DNA of 34,179 bases from Bacteroidales bacterium (GCA_030596605.1 JAUVJI010000035.1:1-34179), one strand, 5' to 3'; counted from the stretch's first letter, positions 10,360-19,385 are shown. Numbers and translations: made by a program. The notes: generated by a model not told the origin, from the letters alone.

Positions 10360-11106
10360 TTATATCATTTCCAGCAATTTCAGGAAACTATCTTTTTTAC
10401 GCCTGGCAACCGGCAATGTTGAATTATCCTTCATCACTACCGCTCCTCCTTCGGCCTTGCTGTAATGATCGATGTATTTGATATTGACCAGATGTGATTG
10501 GTGGATCCTGTAAAACCCAAATCCGTTCAACATTTCATCAAAATCTTTCATGTTTTTGGATACCATGATTTCTTTGCCATCAATAAGGTAAAACCGTGTA
10601 TACCCGCCATCCGACTCACATCGAATAATGTCGGAAGTATTTACCAGGTAAATACTTTCTGCTGTTTTAAGAACAAGCTTTTTATTTTCGGGGCTATTGT
10701 TTTCGAGGTTGGCATATAGGGCATTCAATCTTAAACTGATATTTTCCTGCTCCACCAAGTGTTGAGCTTTGCTCAAAGCTTCCATCAACTTGGCAGGATC
10801 AACGGGTTTTAATATGTAATCAATAGCTGAGAAATCAAATGCCCGTACAGCAAATTCATCATAAGCAGTAATAAATATAATCTTAAAATTAATCTGATCA
10901 AATTTTTTTAGCAGATCGAACCCACTTCCGTCAGGCATATTAATATCGAGTAATACCAATTCGGGCTTGTGTTTTTGTATGGCCTCAAATCCGGTTTGTA
11001 CATCTTCTGCCTCTGCAATAAGTTCTATTTCAACAGGACTGAGCTTAAGTAAATTGGCAATGCCCTTCCGCGACCTGGCCTCATCATCAATGATTATTAC
11101 CTTCAT
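10360..11106 (-). CDS. LytTR-family response regulator (REC + LytTR DNA-binding domain)
   Basis: MKVIIIDDEARSRKGIANLL...LVLLDINMPDGSGFDLL...IIFITAYDEFAVRAFDFSAIDYILKPVDPAKL; C-term DIIRCESDGGYTRFYL...FYRIHQSHLVNIKYIDHYSKAEGGAVVMKDNSTLPVARRKKDSFL. Start at 11106 rather than 11133. Confidence 0.95.
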   Translation of the reverse strand: MKVIIIDDEARSRKGIANLLKLSPVEIELIAEAEDVQTGFEAIQKHKPELVLLDINMPDGSGFDLLKKFDQINFKIIFITAYDEFAVRAFDFSAIDYILKPVDPAKLMEALSKAQHLVEQENISLRLNALYANLENNSPENKKLVLKTAESIYLVNTSDIIRCESDGGYTRFYLIDGKEIMVSKNMKDFDEMLNGFGFYRIHQSHLVNIKYIDHYSKAEGGAVVMKDNSTLPVARRKKDSFLKLLEMI

Positions 11107-11163
11107 ATTTTTCTTTATTTTATTGACGGTCAAAAATATGTAGTTTGTACCATATTTCCGCTT

Positions 11164-14100
11164 TTAAATTTTAACAAATGGAATAATAAATTTAATCCTT
11201 GTCCCTTTTACATTCCCGCCAAGATCAATTGAATCCTTAATTTCCATGTAGTACTTCTTGTTTTTTTGACCTTTGTTAAGGATTTCGATTCTTTCGCGTG
11301 TGATGATGGTAGCCAGGGATTGATGCTCTTTTGCTTTGATATTGTTTAATTTTTTTGCTGCATGGATTCCAATTCCGTTGTCTTCTACAATAAATAGAAT
11401 TGTTTCATCGAGAAGCATAAAACTGATATTGATTAATCCCGGGTGATCAAGGTGTTTAATACCATGTTCAATGGCATTTTCAATGAAGGGTTGTGCCATC
11501 ATTGGGGGGATAGAAACAGTATCTATGTCGAGTAATGGATCAATATCAATTTCATAATCAAATTTGTTATCATAACGTAATTTCTGTAGATCAAGGTAAT
11601 TGGTAAGGGTTTGCACCTCCTTTTCAAGTGTTATGAATTCTTCCCTGGAGTTATATAATATGGACCGGATCAATTCTGCAAACCTTGAGAGGTAGCTTCC
11701 GGCTTCAACAGGATTGTTTTCAAAAATAAAGCTTTGAATAGAACTGAGGGAATTAAAAATAAAATGTGGATTCATTTGAGATCGCAGGAGTTTTTGTTCC
11801 AAAATAAGAAAACGGTTTTGCTCCTTTATTTTTTTCTCGCGGAATTTAATAATGAATATTACAGATGAGATAACCAGTAGAATTTCCAATAAATAAAACC
11901 AGGTGGTTTTCCAGAAAGGAGGTCGAATAATCAATTGAATGGTCAGCCCTGTTTCATTCCAAATACTATCCATATTGGTGGCCTTAATACGAAATGTATA
12001 GCGACCCGGATCTACATTGGTATATCTGGCAACCCGATTAGTGCCTTGCGTGTAATTCCAATCGCTATCAAAATTTTCAAGTTTATATGCAAATGAGTTT
12101 AGTAACGGGTCGGAAAAATCCAGTGCAGCAATTTCAAATGAAAAATAATTTTGGTCATACTTGAATTTTATAGCTTTATTTTCATTGAAATTGAATTCAA
12201 TTGCTTCGTCAAAAAGTTTAAAACCTGTAATGGCAATGCGTGGCGGCAGGTAATTTGTATTCAAATTTTCAGGATCAATCACTGATATTCCATTTTTACC
12301 ACCAAACAATAATAGGCCGTTTTTAAGCTTAAAACCTGCTCGTGAAAACTCATTGTCCTGTAATCCGTCTTTTTCATAGAAGTTTTCAAAAGTTAAATTA
12401 TCAGTTTCCATTTTGGAGATTCCGGATTTTGTGCTGACCCATAAAAACCCTTCATGGTCTTCAAGAATTCCACTAACCTGATTGTTGGCTAAACCATCTG
12501 TTTCGGTGATGTGGGAAAAAGATTTGTTCTTCGGATCAAATTTATTCAGTCCTTTTCCACCGACCCAAATAGTACCTCTTGAATCCTGAAAAATGCATGA
12601 TGCTTCATCTCCCCAAAAAGCTGAAGAATCATTATGATTTGGTTTGAACTGATCTATATGACCACTTTTTGTTTCAAGTCGGTTAACACCTTGATTTGTT
12701 GTGCCCACCCAAATATATTCATCTTGGTCTTCAAAAATAAAACTGATCAAATGTGATGACAGATAAACTTCCTTTTGCTCATTGTAAGCGATAAATTTAT
12801 TTGTCTTAAGATCAAGCATACAAACCCCTATATTTGTGCCAATCCACAATTCATCGGGCGGATTATAATCCAATGACCAAATGGTGTCGTTGATCAAGCC
12901 TGTGCTGTTTTCATTAGAATATCGATAAATCTTTTCAACTTTTTCCCCTCTTATTTTATACAATCCCTCGTAAGTTCCCACCCACATACATCCTGAATCA
13001 TCTTTGATGTAAGAAAGTATCTTCTTGTTAATTATATTATTGATTTCTTTTTCATTGATTTTTGGGGGAGGAGGATTGAAATTTTCATTTATCAGGGAGA
13101 ATGAAAAATACGGAGAGTTATTTTTTATATAAATTCCGTTATCTGTTTTAAACCGTACATTTCCTTTATTATCAGTGTATGCTTCAGTGATTTTTGTAAA
13201 ATCAAATGAAAAATAATTCTCCCGGCCATAAGAACTGTATTTTGAAGTCACCGGATCCAGACAAATAAACCTGCTTTGATTTCGGAATAATGGCCAAATA
13301 AAACTTCCATCATGGGCCAGGCCTACAACAGGTGAATTATAAGTTTGGTTTGGAGGAATAAACCTATCATCTGTAAATTTCCCTTTATCTTTATCAAAAT
13401 TGTACAAGCCTTGTGCGCCCCATATACCTATCCAATACTTGCTTTTACTGTCCTGAAAAAAATCGTTATACCAGTCAGCTTTTAATGAACTCTCATTTAA
13501 CTTATAATGCTTATTTATATCAAGATCAGGATTTACTATTTGAAACCCCCTGCCTGACCACAGGCCAATCCAGATATCGCCGTCATCATCTTCCATTAAA
13601 GCTGAAATTTTGTCTGATACAAGCTGATAAGGTGATTTGCTTTTTGTGCTGTATTGAAATAGTTTATTAAAATCCTGATCGAAACATTCAAGACCTTTGC
13701 TTGAAGTGCCTATCCAAATCCTGTTTTTACTATCCTCCAATATACATGTTATATGATTGGATACGGGTGAATTATCATTTTCAGGAATGTGGTTTATTTG
13801 CCTGAATTTATTTTTGGATGGGCGGTAAATACTAACACCGTCTGCCGTTCCGATCCAAACATTATTGTTTCTATCAATGTAAATTTTATTTACATGATCA
13901 TTTACCAGTGAATGAACACTATTGTCGTTGTGAGTTAAATGCCGGAATTCATTTTTCTTCTTATTCAGAATATATACACCATTTCCTGTCCCAATCCATA
14001 AATTTTTATTAGCATCCTCCTGTATGCTGAATGTAGAGATCGGAAGGGTTTTTTGAAATGTTTCGTTTTCAATATCAAAAGTGTATAGCCCATCAGTACC

Positions 14101-14829
14101 GCTCACCCAAAAGGTTCCATCGGAATCTTCGAAATATGTGGCTACATCCTTATCTCTTTTTTTAGTCTTGTCTTCAGGATTTGCTTTATACTCATAAAAC
14201 AATTCTTTGTCAGTGTTAAACCGAAATATGCCCATATACCTTCCACCCACCCATAAATCTCCCTTTTTATCTTTATAAATAGTATGATAATAATATGTAT
14301 CGATCATGGTTGGTTTGGTATGATCGAATTTTTCGATTATTTTTTCATCTGGGTAAAATTTATGCAGAACACCATCTGCAGCTTCAATCCATAAATTGTC
14401 ATTATCATATAAAAGCGCTCTGATAAAATTACCTGATAATGTATTTTCAACTGAATCATTGTGATAATACCGGATGAAAGTATTATCCGTGTTAAGTTGG
14501 TTCAGCCCATTTTTGGTACCTATCCAAATATTGCCGATTGTGTCTCCGGTGATGCACGTTATGAGATTGTCTGAGATAGTGGAAGAATCTTGCGGATCAT
14601 TTAAATACTGAATGAACTTATAGCCATCATACCGATTCAAACCATTTATGGTGGCTATCCAAATAAACCCGTTCTTGTCCTGATAAATATCCAGGATATA
14701 ATTGCTGCTTAATCCGTCTTTTTTGGTAAGATGATCAAATTTCAGGTATGGATCCTGAATCATGGTGGGCTGAGTTTTACCCGGGGAAAGTATAAAAAAG
14801 AATAATATTAATAATACCCAAAATTTCAT
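11164..14829 (-). CDS. Sensor histidine kinase: periplasmic two-component-regulator propeller repeats, Y_Y_Y domain, TM, LytS-type His_kinase domain
   Basis: Repeated 'IWIGT..GLN/FDxxxxxF' propeller units; Y_Y_Y-type region; TM TTWFYLLEILLVISSVIFII; LRSQMNPHFIFNSLSSIQSFI...PPMMAQPFIENAIEHGIKH...EDNGIGI. Confidence 0.95.
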   Translation of the reverse strand: MKFWVLLILFFFILSPGKTQPTMIQDPYLKFDHLTKKDGLSSNYILDIYQDKNGFIWIATINGLNRYDGYKFIQYLNDPQDSSTISDNLITCITGDTIGNIWIGTKNGLNQLNTDNTFIRYYHNDSVENTLSGNFIRALLYDNDNLWIEAADGVLHKFYPDEKIIEKFDHTKPTMIDTYYYHTIYKDKKGDLWVGGRYMGIFRFNTDKELFYEYKANPEDKTKKRDKDVATYFEDSDGTFWVSGTDGLYTFDIENETFQKTLPISTFSIQEDANKNLWIGTGNGVYILNKKKNEFRHLTHNDNSVHSLVNDHVNKIYIDRNNNVWIGTADGVSIYRPSKNKFRQINHIPENDNSPVSNHITCILEDSKNRIWIGTSSKGLECFDQDFNKLFQYSTKSKSPYQLVSDKISALMEDDDGDIWIGLWSGRGFQIVNPDLDINKHYKLNESSLKADWYNDFFQDSKSKYWIGIWGAQGLYNFDKDKGKFTDDRFIPPNQTYNSPVVGLAHDGSFIWPLFRNQSRFICLDPVTSKYSSYGRENYFSFDFTKITEAYTDNKGNVRFKTDNGIYIKNNSPYFSFSLINENFNPPPPKINEKEINNIINKKILSYIKDDSGCMWVGTYEGLYKIRGEKVEKIYRYSNENSTGLINDTIWSLDYNPPDELWIGTNIGVCMLDLKTNKFIAYNEQKEVYLSSHLISFIFEDQDEYIWVGTTNQGVNRLETKSGHIDQFKPNHNDSSAFWGDEASCIFQDSRGTIWVGGKGLNKFDPKNKSFSHITETDGLANNQVSGILEDHEGFLWVSTKSGISKMETDNLTFENFYEKDGLQDNEFSRAGFKLKNGLLLFGGKNGISVIDPENLNTNYLPPRIAITGFKLFDEAIEFNFNENKAIKFKYDQNYFSFEIAALDFSDPLLNSFAYKLENFDSDWNYTQGTNRVARYTNVDPGRYTFRIKATNMDSIWNETGLTIQLIIRPPFWKTTWFYLLEILLVISSVIFIIKFREKKIKEQNRFLILEQKLLRSQMNPHFIFNSLSSIQSFIFENNPVEAGSYLSRFAELIRSILYNSREEFITLEKEVQTLTNYLDLQKLRYDNKFDYEIDIDPLLDIDTVSIPPMMAQPFIENAIEHGIKHLDHPGLINISFMLLDETILFIVEDNGIGIHAAKKLNNIKAKEHQSLATIITRERIEILNKGQKNKKYYMEIKDSIDLGGNVKGTRIKFIIPFVKI

Positions 14830-14948
14830 TCAACCTGTATACGGAGGAAAATGCTAAAAGTATATAAAAATATAGGTTAATGTATATTTGTTTTGAAAAT
14901 AAAAATACCGACCTGGTTAGACGGTTGAATAATAAGGTTTAAGTCTGA

Positions 14949-16793
14949 TTAGGGTACCTGGGTCATATTCCCAATATTTAAATGCCAGATGTCATTTTTA
15001 TCCGGATTATTGATTTGTCCATTCATATTATAATCTCCATTATGATATCCTGCTTTACCGATTGAAATAGCCCAAATTGATGATTTATCAGAATTGTCAA
15101 TTACACCATCACCATTTCCGTCACCACCTATCATACCATACACCCCGGTAGCAAGGTTTTTTTGTGCTGTTGTTCCTCCAAAAGCTTTATCAGAAGCAAT
15201 TGTAAAATCATAGCTGTATATGCCTTGAGATTCTGTTACCGCATAATTACTCATGACACCGAGATGATTTCGATGCCGGATGACAATAAATAAATTATTT
15301 GTTACAGATGCATTAAAATTTAAAAAACTTACACCATCAAGTGATACGATATTTCCGTTATTTAAAATAAATCCGGCTTGAGTAGCAATTGTTGTACTTG
15401 TATTTGCAGAAGCAGCATCTGTCGCATCTCTTAATTCAACCAATATCCAGTCAACCACATTGCTATGTGGGATTGCAGTTACTGATTCTGTTCCGGTATA
15501 GTTCCAGGGTAGTGTATAGTATGGCTGATTTAGCGGGAGTATGGCATTGATGCCTGACTCCATTTCTGATCCATTATACGGGCCTTCAAGAAAGGCTTTA
15601 ATATTTACTGAAATTCCATCATTGGTCATAGATTGAAGGAAGATATTTCTTGACCAGAATGCATCATCGGTATAGCAGTTGTATATCCCGTAATGAGCCG
15701 AAGTAGCAGGAAACAAAAATGATAAAGTTGGAGTCCCTCCACCCAAAAAATCAGGATGCCCTATTAGTGATGTATCATATAAGAACCACTCGAAACTTTC
15801 ATTACCCATCATAGCCAGAAATTGCAATCCCTGTAATATAGGCTGATCATTAACCAAATAAACATGCTGGTCAGCAGTTCCATTTAATTTAGTTTGGTAA
15901 TTATTCCAAACACCGTTGTTCGTTAAATTGCCATCAATTTGTAATATTAAAGAATACCCGGATGGATTATTTCGGGTTATACCATTATTTATTAAATCGC
16001 CGGAAATATTCACTAAACAACTGCTCTGGTCAAAATTTTGAAGGGTCCCGTTTAATATGATCTCTCCAGAGAAAGCTACACCCGTGCCAACCGTAATCGT
16101 CCCTGATAATTCTACATTTGCTCCCATCGAAACTCCAACAATATAAGCTCCGGCATCCATGTCAAGCTTTAAATCATTGCCCAATATCGTAACGTTAAAC
16201 AGGTACATCCCGGAAATAGAAAGTTTACTGTTATCCGGCATCAGAAGTAAATTATTATTTAAGTCTGCAATACAATTTAAGAAACTAATATCGGTATCAG
16301 CAATCAGTACTCCGGAAGATTTCATGTCAGTGAAATAGAAACAGCCATATACATTATTATTTAAGCAGGAAATGTGCTGATCAGTTGTACCGGTTAAAAC
16401 CATTTCATAATTGGTAATCAATCCATCATTAACAATGTCACCATTTACGATCACACTTAATACCAGATCAACTGGATTATTTCTGATAATCCCATTATTT
16501 ATCAGATTACCATTAATATTTAATATGAAGTAAGAGATAGGATTGTTCTGAACAATTCCTGTTGAGGTAAGTGTTATATTATTACATGCAACAAAGTTGG
16601 ATATGGTAACAATTCCATCAATAATTACATCATCTGATGGTCCCGGAACAGTATTACCAATCCATGTCAATGGATCGTCCCAATCGCCTCCTGCCGGATA
16701 AGACTGTATTTGGGCTTCAGCAGTAAAAGAAAAAGTAAGAAGACAAGCTACCCATGTTACGAATGTTATACTGTGAAAAATTTTCATCTGCAA
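14949..16793 (-). CDS. Secreted repeat protein (beta-helix-like NGxLINNGIxRNNP units) ending in the VDW-LVE/RHRNHL/dockerin-like module
   Basis: Signal peptide MKIFHSITFVTWVACLLTFSFTAEAQ; C-term KAFLEGPYNGSEMES...VDWILVELRDATDAASANTST...FIVIRHRNHLGVMS...GMIGGDGNGDGVIDNSDKSS...GDYNMNGQINNPDKNDIWHLNIGNMTQVP. Confidence 0.85.
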   Translation of the reverse strand: MQMKIFHSITFVTWVACLLTFSFTAEAQIQSYPAGGDWDDPLTWIGNTVPGPSDDVIIDGIVTISNFVACNNITLTSTGIVQNNPISYFILNINGNLINNGIIRNNPVDLVLSVIVNGDIVNDGLITNYEMVLTGTTDQHISCLNNNVYGCFYFTDMKSSGVLIADTDISFLNCIADLNNNLLLMPDNSKLSISGMYLFNVTILGNDLKLDMDAGAYIVGVSMGANVELSGTITVGTGVAFSGEIILNGTLQNFDQSSCLVNISGDLINNGITRNNPSGYSLILQIDGNLTNNGVWNNYQTKLNGTADQHVYLVNDQPILQGLQFLAMMGNESFEWFLYDTSLIGHPDFLGGGTPTLSFLFPATSAHYGIYNCYTDDAFWSRNIFLQSMTNDGISVNIKAFLEGPYNGSEMESGINAILPLNQPYYTLPWNYTGTESVTAIPHSNVVDWILVELRDATDAASANTSTTIATQAGFILNNGNIVSLDGVSFLNFNASVTNNLFIVIRHRNHLGVMSNYAVTESQGIYSYDFTIASDKAFGGTTAQKNLATGVYGMIGGDGNGDGVIDNSDKSSIWAISIGKAGYHNGDYNMNGQINNPDKNDIWHLNIGNMTQVP

Positions 16794-17015
16794 GATCTTT
16801 TGAAAATTCAGAGAGAAATAAGTTCTGATCTTTACAAAAGTACAACATTTTGAATAAATCTTTTGATAATTACCGAACTACATATTTATTAAGGAAGTCG
16901 TTAATAACCTGAATTTTGAGTATATGAATACGAATCCGGAATATCAAATTCTCAGATTTTGAAGCGTATCTGCTATTTCAGATAATGGAAAGTCTAAAAA
17001 TGAAATTTATACAGA

Positions 17016-18200
17016 TTAATTTGGCAACTGGCTGCTATTTCCCTGGTTTATGAGCCATATGTCATTTTTATCCGGGTTATCAGCCTGCCCATCCAAATCA
17101 AGATCACTTTGCAGATAACCACTTTCACCGGCTGTATTTGACCAGTTAATTGTTTTATCGACCGAATTGATAGTACCACTGGCATCGGCATCACCGGCAT
17201 ACATTCCATAAACCCCATCTCCCAGATTTTTTTGTGCATCGATTCCATAAGCCTGGCCGGTGCCTGTTGTAAAATCGTAATTATGTACGCCATCCGTTAT
17301 CAAAACCGGATTATTTGTTAAAATAGGTAAATGATTTCTATGCCAGATTACAATGTAAAGATTATTTGAATATGAGCTTGAAAATTCAATCACACAATTG
17401 CCACTACCCAATAAAAAAGCCGCCTGTCGCTCAATCATTGTTCCACCTGTAGCTGAAGCGGCATCCGTTGCATCACGTAATTCAACCAATATCCAATCTA
17501 CTACTCCGGCAAAGGCTTCGGAGGATTCAGTTCCTGAATAACCCCAGGGAGAAATATTATAAGGCTGAGAAGTTGGAATATACCCTCCGGCTTTCAAATT
17601 AGTTTTCATATATGGCCCGATGTAAGGACCATCAAGGTTCACTTTTACGTTTAATAACTGGGAAACAAGATTAAAATAAACTCTGAATCTTAATGAATAA
17701 TCATCAGGGCTTGCATTAAAAGTATAAACTGAATCTGTTTTTAAGTCAATTAAAACATTATCACGAATGTCAAGAAGGTGAATAGTAACAGCCGGATCAA
17801 ATGTATAAAGCTCAGTTGCGCTAATAGTGTAGGAAGTTTCGGCACCCACATCAAAACCCATTTGTACAAAATAATCAGTTGAAATAGGGGTTGGAAGAGC
17901 ATTTACTGCAAGTTTACAACAGGGTATAATTGAATACAACTGTGGTGCTTCATAAATCCCCATTAGTTTATAAGCATCATAACTGGGATCGAAGCCAGCA
18001 GTAGCATCAGGTATAAATACTATAATGGTTTGATCGCTGTAACCATTTCCAACAGCTGTTAATTTCAGGAGATTATCAATTGTTTTTAAATCCTTGAAAT
18101 AATCAATTTTTTCAAGTAGCTGGCCATGAATATTTAATGTAGCTACTGAGAATAACAATATTAATATTAAGCTTGCAAATGTTCTTTTTGATATTTTCAT
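17016..18200 (-). CDS. Secreted protein ending in the VDW-LVE/RHRNHL/dockerin-like module
   Basis: Signal peptide MKISKRTFASLILILLFSVATLNIHG; C-term VNLDGPYIGPYMKTNL...VDWILVELRDATDAASATG...IVIWHRNHLPIL...GMYAGDADASGTINSVDK...SDLDLDGQADNPDKNDIWLINQGNSSQLPN. Confidence 0.85.
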   Translation of the reverse strand: MKISKRTFASLILILLFSVATLNIHGQLLEKIDYFKDLKTIDNLLKLTAVGNGYSDQTIIVFIPDATAGFDPSYDAYKLMGIYEAPQLYSIIPCCKLAVNALPTPISTDYFVQMGFDVGAETSYTISATELYTFDPAVTIHLLDIRDNVLIDLKTDSVYTFNASPDDYSLRFRVYFNLVSQLLNVKVNLDGPYIGPYMKTNLKAGGYIPTSQPYNISPWGYSGTESSEAFAGVVDWILVELRDATDAASATGGTMIERQAAFLLGSGNCVIEFSSSYSNNLYIVIWHRNHLPILTNNPVLITDGVHNYDFTTGTGQAYGIDAQKNLGDGVYGMYAGDADASGTINSVDKTINWSNTAGESGYLQSDLDLDGQADNPDKNDIWLINQGNSSQLPN

Positions 18201-18221
18201 TTTATTACGATTTTGGTATAT

Positions 18222-18242
18222 ATGCCGAAGGCATCCCTTCGG
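18222..18242 (-). repeat. Small palindromic element with two overlapping, mutually exclusive hairpins
   Basis: ATGCC(GAA)GGCAT 18222-18234 overlaps CCGAAGG(CATC)CCTTCGG 18225-18242; lies 22-42 bp upstream of the ATG of the 17016..18200 gene. Confidence 0.6.
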
Positions 18243-18447
18243 GTGAATTTTGTTTTAGTATTAAGTAATTATATTAAAAAAATAGCAATTTAATTGGGGA
18301 TGAAAGATACGATAAAAAATAATTGCTTGTAATAAGAATTAATTAACCTTTAAACATTCTAATGTTGAATAAAATCATGCAAGACTGACAAATAAATAAA
18401 TTGTTGAAAAAGTAATTCAACAAAACTTTTTCGTCCTCTATCTTAAA

Positions 18448-18768
18448 TTAATAGGTGTGCATAATGATGCGGTATAGCCTTATTTTTTTACCTTCCTTTT
18501 CGCATGAAGGGCAGTATTTGTGATGATCGGTATACTCAAGTCCACATTCATTGCAACGGTAATGTATAATTTTCAATATATTTTTCAGAGGCGAGGACAT
18601 AGTATATATAAATCCTGTGACCGGTGTAAAAAACAAACTAAAAATTAATGCTTTACCGCCACCACAAGCTTTGGCTGTTCCTAATTTAGCAACCGAGATT
18701 GCTATTAAAAAGTAAGTGACTACGGCTAGAATTAAAAAATCTGAACTTACATTGCTAGATGAAAACAT
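18448..18768 (-). CDS. Small membrane protein with C-terminal zinc-ribbon-like motif
   Basis: Hydrophobic N-terminal half; C-term CNECGLEYTDHHKYCPSCEKEGK. Confidence 0.65.
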   Translation of the reverse strand: MFSSSNVSSDFLILAVVTYFLIAISVAKLGTAKACGGGKALIFSLFFTPVTGFIYTMSSPLKNILKIIHYRCNECGLEYTDHHKYCPSCEKEGKKIRLYRIIMHTY

Positions 18769-18926
18769 GATAATTCTCTTTATTGTTTCAATTTAATTAA
18801 TTGTAAATTAGGCAGGTTTACGAAATATATGGCAAAAAGTTCTATAAATCAAGTAGGGATGGATGTTTGAGAGTGGAATAATCAGAAGTTGGATATTAGT
18901 AAGGCAATGGAATTTAACAAATAAAA

Positions 18927-18946
18927 AACCCGGCAAATACCGGGTT
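18927..18946 (-). terminator. Intrinsic terminator, minus strand
   Basis: AACCCGG(CAAATA)CCGGGTT; followed on the minus strand by TTTTATTTGTT. Confidence 0.75.
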
Positions 18947-19010
18947 AAATAATTTCAAAAAGATTTTTTAAAACACACTCATACACAAACCCAAACTTAC
19001 ACCTTTTCCG

Positions 19011-19051
19011 TGGGCCCACCTGCCCCGAAAGCTTTCGGGGTCGAACCAGGG
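19011..19051 (-). pseudogene. Partial copy of the tRNA(CAT) 3' end with an 18-bp perfect palindrome replacing 3 nt
   Basis: tgggcccacctg (19011-19022) and tcgaaccaggg (19041-19051) match 19386-19397 and 19401-19411 exactly. Intact 'gac' is replaced by CCCCGAAAGCTTTCGGGG (19023-19040). Confidence 0.85.
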
Positions 19052-19058
19052 TATTTAC

Positions 19059-19343
19059 TTATTTGAATTTATTTAGTAATTTTTGAGTTATTTCAGGATA
19101 TATTCTTAAGTTATTATAATAAACTCTGTTTTTCATGTTTTTTAAATACTTTTCAATCTTTAAAGATTGTTGTCTGGAATTACAGTCTATTTTTAAGAAA
19201 AGGTTCCAATCATTGGCTCTTTTAGTAAATGATTTATCGTGTATTACGTTATTATGTTCAGAGATTCGATTCTAAAGATCAACAGTTTGACCAATATAAA
19301 ACTTATCAATTTGGATGCTGTATAAAATATAAACACAATACAT
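19059..19343 (-). pseudogene. GIY-YIG nuclease family gene interrupted by one in-frame amber codon
   Basis: Own translation from ATG 19343: MYCVYILYSIQIDKFYIGQTVDL*NRISEHNNVIHDKSFTKRANDWNLFLKIDCNSRQQSLKIEKYLKNMKNRVYYNNLRIYPEITQKLLNKFK*. TAG at 19274..19272 (plus strand cta); frame otherwise open. GIY-YIG hallmark VYILYS...FYIGQT. Confidence 0.85.
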
Positions 19344-19360
19344 TTCTCCAAAAATAAAAA

Positions 19361-19381
19361 AAGTTACTTAATTAAGTAGCT
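19361..19381 (-). terminator. Weak intrinsic terminator just downstream of the tRNA
   Basis: Perfect 14-bp palindrome TACTTAATTAAGTA (19365-19378) followed on the minus strand by ACTTTTTTTATTTTT. Confidence 0.5.
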
Positions 19382-19385
19382 GTTG

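Noticed and set aside
14830-14948. Possible LytTR-like repeats upstream of the kinase (CGGTTGAA at 14922)
   Set aside because: Only one 8-mer shared with the repeat region at 10308; no phased second copy, so not called as a site.
17048-17293. 81-aa minus-strand ORF
   Set aside because: Alternate frame inside the module-bearing gene 17016..18200.
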